From: Noviherbaspirillum malthae
Lineage (GTDB): Bacteria; Pseudomonadota; Gammaproteobacteria; Burkholderiales; Burkholderiaceae_D
Assembly (NCBI RefSeq): GCF_015352985.1
Contig: NZ_JACYXF010000002.1
Location: 62,001 to 126,000, forward strand
Direction of reading: 5' to 3'
Length of the DNA stretch: 64,000 bases
Below the pieces are notes generated by a model. The model searched no databases and was not told where the DNA came from. It worked only from the letters and a program-made list of their open reading frames with translations. The stretch's first letter is position 1. Each line of letters opens with the position of its first letter. Shown here in pieces: positions 59,024-64,000 of this stretch. The position numbers and the translations under genes were made by a program.

Positions 59024-59089
59024 GGAGTTTCCCTGTAGGCTTGGTTCGAAAATGACGAGCGAATGTAGCAAGCAGGCACTGTAAAATCA

Positions 59090-59103
59090 TTGATCTCAGT
59101 CAA
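59090..59103. promoter_or_regulatory. FNR-type box upstream of the nitronate-monooxygenase-like gene
   Basis: TTGAT-CTCA-GTCAA differs from the FNR consensus at one base and lies 67 bases before the GTG start at 59023. It abuts a strong 13-bp inverted repeat. Confidence 0.75.
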
Positions 59104-59104
59104 T

Positions 59105-59135
59105 TATTCCGGACCATGCTTTATGGTCCGGAATA
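59105..59135. promoter_or_regulatory. Perfect 13-bp inverted repeat next to the FNR box
   Basis: TATTCCGGACCAT and ATGGTCCGGAATA flank a five-base loop. It lies between divergent genes (the flavoprotein gene leftward, ndh rightward), begins one base after the FNR box and has no T-run. It is more likely an operator than a terminator; the protein that binds it is unknown. Confidence 0.5.
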
Positions 59136-59377
59136 CAAGGAGAGCGTTGCATATTTAGAGCATCACCGTACCGGCGGTATCAAAAGTATGAATTGGCGGC
59201 GCGAACTCCATAGCAGCACCGTTGTCACTTTAATAAAGCGTAACTTCCTCAAGGCCTGAAGGCGGCGCAAGCCGCATGGCGAGGAATCGAATGCGCACAT
59301 GGAAACGGAAATGGCGAGACGGAAAGAGACATTCTTCCGGCGGGATGCCGCCGATAGCTAATTTCACGGAGGACAGC

Positions 59378-60706
59378 TTGAGTCAGACAGCAAACGCGGC
59401 GCTTCACCGCATCACGATCGTCGGCGGCGGTGCCGGCGGTCTTGAACTTGCGGTACGCCTGGGCAAGCGACTGGGAAAGAGAAAACGTGCGGAGATCACG
59501 CTGGTCGATGCATCCCGTACCCACCTCTGGAAACCGCTGCTGCACCAGGTTGCGGCAGGCACGCTCGATACCCATTCCGATGAACTCGAATATCTCGCGC
59601 TTGCCCGCAATTACCATTTCAACTTCCGTCTCGGCCGCATGGAAGGACTGGACCGCGACGCGAAGGAGATCTATCTTGCACCGATCTACGACGAGAACGG
59701 CGAAGAGATCCTGCCGAGTCAGGCCGTACCTTACGATACCCTGGTGCTCGCGCTGGGCAGCCAGACCAACGATTTCAACACGCCCGGCGTTCATGAGCAC
59801 AGCATCATGCTCGATTCGCCCGAAGCCGCCGAGCGTTTCCACACCCGGCTCATCAACTCCTGCATCCGAGCACAGGCAAGGCCGCAGACACCTGGGCAGG
59901 ACCGCTTCACCGTCACCATCATCGGCGGCGGCGCGACCGGCGTGGAGCTGTCGGCCGAACTGCACATGACGGCCAAGATCATCACCAGCTACGGGCTGGC
60001 CAACTTCGATCCGGAAAAGGACCTGAAGATCGTGGTCGTCGATGCCGGACCGCGCATCCTGCAGGCCTTGCCGGAAAGGCTGTCGGCCGCCGTCAGCCAT
60101 GAACTCAAGGAGCTCGCCATTGAAGTGCATACTAATGAACGGGTAACCGAGGTCACCAAGGAGGGCGTCAGGATGGCAAGCGGAAAGTTCATCCCCAGCA
60201 GCATCGTGGTCTGGGCGGCCGGCATCAAGATTGCCGACTTCATGAAGGATCTCGGCGGGCTGGAGACCAACAGGATCAACCAGCTGGTCGTGCACCGGAC
60301 CATGCAGACGACGCGCGACCCGAACATCTTTGCCATCGGCGACTGCGCCGCCTGCCCGATGGAAGACGGAAAGTCCACCGTCCCGCCGCGTGCGCAGTCG
60401 GCGCACCAGCAGGCCAGTACGCTTGGCAAGTCGCTGGTGCGCATGCTGCAGGGCAAATCGCTGCTCGAGTTTCATTACCGCGATCACGGCTCGCTGGTCT
60501 CGCTCGGCAACTACAGCACCGTCGGCAGCCTGATGGGCGCAATTGCGCGCGGGTCGGTCTTCATCGAGGGCAGCATCGCCAAGTGGATGTACTGGTGGCT
60601 GCACAAGAACCACCAGATTACGGTGAACGGCTGGTTCCGGACCTGGCTGCAGACATGGTCGGAAACCATCAACTGGGTACGCAATCCGCGCATCAAGCTG
60701 CATTGA
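59378..60706 (+). CDS. ndh: Type II NADH dehydrogenase (NADH:quinone oxidoreductase)
   Basis: A 442-residue, non-proton-pumping membrane-associated flavoprotein that passes electrons from NADH to quinone. The FAD Rossmann motif ITIVGGGAGGLELAVRLG is at the N-terminus, the NADH motif VTIIGGGATGVELSAEL in the middle, and IFAIGDCAACP near the C-terminus. A C-terminal amphipathic region (WMYWWLHKNHQITVNGWFRTWLQTW) is typical of the membrane anchor. The start is taken as TTG 59378 (MSQTANAAL) because CGGAGGACAGC precedes it; ATG 59345 would add 11 residues. A strong terminator follows 5 bases after the stop. Confidence 0.94.
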   Translation: MSQTANAALHRITIVGGGAGGLELAVRLGKRLGKRKRAEITLVDASRTHLWKPLLHQVAAGTLDTHSDELEYLALARNYHFNFRLGRMEGLDRDAKEIYLAPIYDENGEEILPSQAVPYDTLVLALGSQTNDFNTPGVHEHSIMLDSPEAAERFHTRLINSCIRAQARPQTPGQDRFTVTIIGGGATGVELSAELHMTAKIITSYGLANFDPEKDLKIVVVDAGPRILQALPERLSAAVSHELKELAIEVHTNERVTEVTKEGVRMASGKFIPSSIVVWAAGIKIADFMKDLGGLETNRINQLVVHRTMQTTRDPNIFAIGDCAACPMEDGKSTVPPRAQSAHQQASTLGKSLVRMLQGKSLLEFHYRDHGSLVSLGNYSTVGSLMGAIARGSVFIEGSIAKWMYWWLHKNHQITVNGWFRTWLQTWSETINWVRNPRIKLH

Positions 60707-60710
60707 ACGT

Positions 60711-60743
60711 AAAAAAGGGAGAGGCTGCGCCTCTCCCTTTTTT
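60711..60743. terminator. Rho-independent terminator after ndh
   Basis: A perfect 15-bp stem, AAAAAAGGGAGAGGC with GCCTCTCCCTTTTTT around a TGC loop. It is symmetrical and can also stop leftward transcription. Confidence 0.93.
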
Positions 60744-60886
60744 GAACAGCCGACGAACCTGTATCATCAGGTTCGTCAGGCCCTTCTACCCTGAGCATCG
60801 CAGTTCGACTGCAGCGATCCCGAATCAGACCTTCTGATAAGCCTTCGAATCTGCTTCGGGTCATCTTCACAGGGACTTCAAGATGC

Positions 60887-61351
60887 TTAACGGTGTCCAC
60901 CGTGATGACGCATTCCGCCGCGGAACTTGAATTCCTCATTGAAGATTTTCTGCTGCTCGGGCGACAGCACCGCATAGAAATCGCGCGTGGCAGCGAGCCT
61001 GTCGGTCAGGCGCTGCTCGGCCTGCTTCATGAAGGCAAGCCGCTTTTCCATCCGCTCCGGCACGCTCAGTTTTTCCATCTCGGCGCGGTCGGGGCGCTGC
61101 GGCATGTCGGCGGGACGGATCCTCGCAACGTAGGCTTTCCAGGCAGTGTCCTGATTGGCGTTCAGATTGAGCTTCGCCCGCAGTTCGGCCTGACGCTTCT
61201 CCATGCGCTCGCGCATTTTCTCGGGAGAGCGCTCCTGGCTGCCGGCAGCCGGCGCTCCCGGAGCCGGCTGTGCCTGCGCAGCCAGCGATCCGGCGCCGAC
61301 CGAGATGGCGAGCAAGGTGGTAACAAGAGCTTTGTGAGTGCGTTTCATCAT
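60887..61351 (-). CDS. Spy/CpxP-like periplasmic protein
   Basis: A 154-residue secreted protein with signal peptide (MMKRTHKALVTTLLAISVGAGSLAAQA) and a highly charged helical mature part containing RMEKRQAELRAKLNLNANQDTAWKAY and the LTxxQ-like motif LSPEQQKIFNEEF. These are features of the Spy/CpxP family of periplasmic chaperones and stress sensors. The tail GGMRHHGGHR is His-rich and may bind metal. AAGGAAT precedes the ATG at 61351. It diverges from an OmpR/EnvZ-type pair, suggesting that this system controls it, as Cpx and Bae control Spy in enterics. Confidence 0.87.
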   Translation of the reverse strand: MMKRTHKALVTTLLAISVGAGSLAAQAQPAPGAPAAGSQERSPEKMRERMEKRQAELRAKLNLNANQDTAWKAYVARIRPADMPQRPDRAEMEKLSVPERMEKRLAFMKQAEQRLTDRLAATRDFYAVLSPEQQKIFNEEFKFRGGMRHHGGHR

Positions 61352-61632
61352 GATTCCTTCCTGGATTGATCGATGCCCTGAAGCGCTTCGCGAGGGAGAC
61401 GCGGGATGGACAGTACACGGTCCGTCTCCAGTGCTTCCGGTTGCGTTTCGCTTCATGCACGGGCTCCATCATGACGATCGCGTGTATCCAACGCATGTCC
61501 GCGCGTCGCATTGTTGTAGCGGCAAGTACGCGGAGCGGACATCTTTGTATCGCTCTGTATCCGGGTTTGGGAGGGAAACACCGCGATACAATTAACGCAC
61601 ATCGATGCGTTTCAACTTGCCATAATCCTCCC

Positions 61633-62352
61633 ATGGAACATCCACAGAAAATTCTGATTGTCGACGACGACCGCGAAATCAGCTCGCTGCTGGCGGAATA
61701 CCTCGAAAAGAACGGGTACCGCGCCGTGACTGCCGGCGACGGCAAGGCCATGCAGAAAGCCCTGCAGGATCATCGCATCGACCTCATCGTCCTCGATCTC
61801 AATCTGCCGGGCGAGGACGGCCTGACCCTTTGCCGCAACCTGCGCAGTCATTCCGCCATTCCCGTCATCATGCTGACCGCCCGCGGAGAACCGGTCGATC
61901 GCATTCTCGGCCTGGAAATGGGCGCCGATGACTACGTGCCCAAGCCTTTCGAGCCGCGCGAGCTGTTTGCCCGCATCCGCAGCGTGCTCCGCCGCACCCA
62001 AGCGCTGCCTCCGAACATGCAGGCTAGCGAGACGCAGCAGATCAAGTTCGCCGGATGGACCATGGATGTCACGGCGCGCCATCTCGTCAATCCCTCCGGC
62101 GTCGTGGTCGCTCTTTCCGGCGCCGAATACCGCCTGCTGAAAATCTTCCTGGATCATGCGAACCGCGTGCTGAGCCGGGACCACCTTCTGAACCTGACCC
62201 AGGGCCGCGACGCCGATCCCTTCGACCGCTCGATCGACTTGCAGATCAGCCGCCTGAGGCAAAAGCTCGGTGACGACGCCCGGTCGCCGCAGATCATCAA
62301 GACGGTACGCAACGAGGGTTATGTGCTGGCCACGCAGGTCGCAAAGGAATGA
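61633..62352 (+). CDS. OmpR/PhoB-family response regulator
   Basis: A 239-residue regulator: receiver (1-120) with ILIVDDDREI, acceptor Asp in IVLDLNLPGEDG, Thr in MLTARGEP and Lys in YVPKPFEPREL. It is followed by a C-terminal winged helix (ALSGAEYRLLKIFLDHANRVLSRDHLLNL, RSIDLQISRLRQKLGDD, IIKTVRNEGYVL). All phosphorylation residues are present. Its stop overlaps the kinase start (ATGA). The Spy-like gene diverges from it, with about 280 bases between, and is its most likely target. Confidence 0.95.
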   Translation: MEHPQKILIVDDDREISSLLAEYLEKNGYRAVTAGDGKAMQKALQDHRIDLIVLDLNLPGEDGLTLCRNLRSHSAIPVIMLTARGEPVDRILGLEMGADDYVPKPFEPRELFARIRSVLRRTQALPPNMQASETQQIKFAGWTMDVTARHLVNPSGVVVALSGAEYRLLKIFLDHANRVLSRDHLLNLTQGRDADPFDRSIDLQISRLRQKLGDDARSPQIIKTVRNEGYVLATQVAKE

Positions 62353-63734
62353 GGAAGCTTCTGCAGTCGATGACGACGCGGGTGTTCCTGATGCTGTTCA
62401 TCGGCGTCGTGATCAGCACCCTGCTCTCCTTCGGCCTGGCAGCCAGGGAGCGCCAGCGCATGATCGGCCAGTTCCGCGACTTTCATGCGGTGGAAAGGAT
62501 TGCCCAGTTCGTGCTGTCGCTGGAGACCGTGCCGGCGCATCTGCGCGAACCGTTTTTCAACGCCGCAGCCGGAGTCGGCATGCGTGCCGAGATCGCCAGC
62601 GGCGAAGAGCCTGTCAAGGAACCGCGCTCGGCACTGGCGGGCATGCTGGACCAGCGGCTGCCGGAAAACTATCGAATCGTTTCCACGCCTGCAGCCGCTG
62701 AAGACTGCGGTACGGGCGGACGGGGCTTTCGCCGCAATGCGGACCAGCGTGCCAGCTGCGAAGCCATGCTGATCACCCTGCATGACGGGTCCCGGCTGCG
62801 GATTTCGGTATTGCCGCCCCGGCCTCCGCCCATGGCGCCGGGGATCGACCTGCAGACCTACGCCGCGCTGCTGCTGGCAAGCATCGCCGTCGTTGCCGCC
62901 GTCGTTGCGCGTACCGCGATGCGCCCGCTCAAGCAGCTGGCGGAGGCCGCTACCGAGCTCGGCAATAACATCGAACGCCCGCCCCTGCCCGAGCGCGGCG
63001 CCACCGAATTGCGGCAGGCGGCAGCGGCCTTCAATGCGATGCAGTCGAGAATCCGCAGTCATATCCGCCAGCGCGCGCACATCCTAGCGGCCATCACCCA
63101 TGATTTGCAGACGCCCCTGACGCGGCTGCGCCTGCGGCTGGAAAAGGTGGACGATATCGAACTGCGGGACAAGCTGATCAGCGATCTGTCGGCGATGCAG
63201 GGCATGGTGCGCGAAGGCCTGGATCTTGCGCGCAGCATGGACTCGGCGGAAGCGGTACAGCGTCTCGATCTTGATTCCCTGATCGACAGTGTCTGCGCCG
63301 ACGCAAGCGATGCCGGCCAGAATGTTCAGGTCAATGGCAGTATAGGTGCATCGCTGATGGCGCGCCCGATTGCCTTGCGGCGCTGCCTCACCAATCTGCT
63401 CGACAACGCGGTCAAGTATGGCCAAGAAGCACGCGTCAGCGTTGCAAGACAAGACGGCAACGCCGTCATACGCATACGTGACAAGGGCACCGGAATTCCG
63501 CAGGAAGAGTTCGAAAAGGTATTCGAACCCTTCTACCGCCTGGAAAGTTCGCGTTCGCGTCATACCGGGGGAACCGGCATCGGCTTGACGATTGCAAAGA
63601 ATATTGCGGAACAGCACGGCGGCAGCATCGCGCTGCGCAATCATGAAGAAGGCGGTCTCGAAGTCACGCTGAAGCTTCCGCTTGGTCTCTCCGGTTCCGT
63701 CACTGCTTCAAGTACTGCCTCTACTCAAGGCTAA
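62349..63734 (+). CDS. EnvZ-type sensor histidine kinase
   Basis: A 461-residue kinase with two membrane helices (VFLMLFIGVVISTLLSFGLA and YAALLLASIAVVAAVVA) enclosing a periplasmic region of about 140 residues, then a HAMP domain (MRPLKQLAEAATELGN). The dimerisation helix has the phospho-His in AAITHDLQTPLTRLR. The ATP-binding boxes are LTNLLDNAVKYG, IRDKGTGIP and GGTGIGLTIAKNI. The periplasmic region has two Cys (AEDCG and ASCEAM), which could form a disulfide. The signal is probably envelope stress, judged from the Spy-like neighbour. Confidence 0.94.
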   Translation: MRKLLQSMTTRVFLMLFIGVVISTLLSFGLAARERQRMIGQFRDFHAVERIAQFVLSLETVPAHLREPFFNAAAGVGMRAEIASGEEPVKEPRSALAGMLDQRLPENYRIVSTPAAAEDCGTGGRGFRRNADQRASCEAMLITLHDGSRLRISVLPPRPPPMAPGIDLQTYAALLLASIAVVAAVVARTAMRPLKQLAEAATELGNNIERPPLPERGATELRQAAAAFNAMQSRIRSHIRQRAHILAAITHDLQTPLTRLRLRLEKVDDIELRDKLISDLSAMQGMVREGLDLARSMDSAEAVQRLDLDSLIDSVCADASDAGQNVQVNGSIGASLMARPIALRRCLTNLLDNAVKYGQEARVSVARQDGNAVIRIRDKGTGIPQEEFEKVFEPFYRLESSRSRHTGGTGIGLTIAKNIAEQHGGSIALRNHEEGGLEVTLKLPLGLSGSVTASSTASTQG

Positions 63735-64000
63735 GCAGCGGCTTGAGCGCTTGGGGCGCGACTTGAACCCGGCACCGGGGTGCCTAGCGCCCCCTGCATA
63801 GGCATACGCCCCTCGTAAAGGCTTCAAGCCGCTTGCTATGGTCATGGAACGGGGTGGGTATCGTCTGTCGGAACGCCGTAACGTCCGCAGGAAGGCACAG
63901 CGGCAAGGAATGTACGCGTCGTGCAAAAAGCGGATTACGTGAGGCAACGGGCGGCAGAACGTTCCGGCACGGTTGCAGCCTCACGCAAACAGGAATGACT
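63735..64000. other. Structured non-coding end of window
   Basis: After the kinase gene there is no supported gene. Nested inverted repeats are visible: GCGGCTTGA (63738-63746) with TCAAGCCGC (63824-63832), and inside it GGGGCGC (63753-63759) with GCGCCCC (63787-63793). There is no T-run. It could be a folded 3' region, a small RNA or an interspersed repeat; the sequence does not decide. Short leftward frames here look like chance. Confidence 0.4.

Noticed and set aside
63755..63775. tRNA T-arm-like GGGTTCAAGTC on the minus strand
   Set aside because: The flanking bases do not pair into a five-base stem, and no acceptor or anticodon arm can be drawn.

Overview
The window is GC-rich chromosomal DNA of a Gram-negative proteobacterium. 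Gene content and cluster order point to the Betaproteobacteria, Burkholderiales, most likely an Oxalobacteraceae relative such as Herbaspirillum or Noviherbaspirillum. That placement is inference from style: a ccoNOQPGH cluster with a four-cysteine FNR, pirin pairs, a DUF1631 protein, a PpnN nucleosidase and many c-di-GMP and hybrid-kinase genes. There is no rRNA or tRNA gene, no CRISPR array and no intact transposase. Coding density is high, and most starts were chosen by a visible Shine-Dalgarno (SD) sequence.

Left part (1-9 kb): the N-terminus of an acetoacetyl-CoA synthetase, an MFS transporter, an orphan amino-acid-type binding protein, GTP cyclohydrolase II, two tandem pirins, and an azoreductase diverging from a LysR regulator. 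Next comes a signalling block (7.3-18.2 kb): a single receiver, a REC-GGDEF-EAL protein, a soluble 2089-residue hybrid histidine kinase containing eleven tandem 276-bp (92-residue) HAMP-type units, and a chemoreceptor.

Middle (18-40 kb): a beta-lactamase-fold hydrolase, a PBP7-type endopeptidase, a ketopantoate reductase, an operon of CHASE2-adenylate cyclase, SH3 protein and M48 protease, a 2OG-Fe(II) dioxygenase, a ROK kinase, and trehalose synthesis genes. Here OtsA is fused to a membrane sensor-like N-terminus. A Ser/Gly/Met repeat secreted protein, a GAF-PAS-LOV-GGDEF-EAL protein, PpnN and a DUF1631 protein follow. Two short inverted-repeat elements, 165 bp and 55 bp, look like non-coding mobile-element relics.

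Right part (40-64 kb): RsuA, two split-barrel (PPOX-like) proteins, one carrying a GAF domain, and E1 alpha and beta of a 2-oxoacid or acetoin dehydrogenase without E2 or E3. Then comes a large microaerobic respiration region: FNR, ccoN-O-Q-P, ccoG, ccoH, ccoS, ccoI, a SafE-like protein, hemN, a nitronate-monooxygenase-like flavoprotein and a type II NADH dehydrogenase. I can read three FNR-type boxes, upstream of ccoN, hemN and the flavoprotein gene. A second, unassigned palindrome, TATTCCCG-N-AATCGGGAAA, occurs before fnr and before a small membrane-protein gene of the same cluster. The window ends with a Spy-like periplasmic protein diverging from an OmpR/EnvZ-type two-component pair. The best candidates for something new are that palindrome, the LOV-type c-di-GMP protein, the membrane-anchored OtsA and the HAMP-array kinase.
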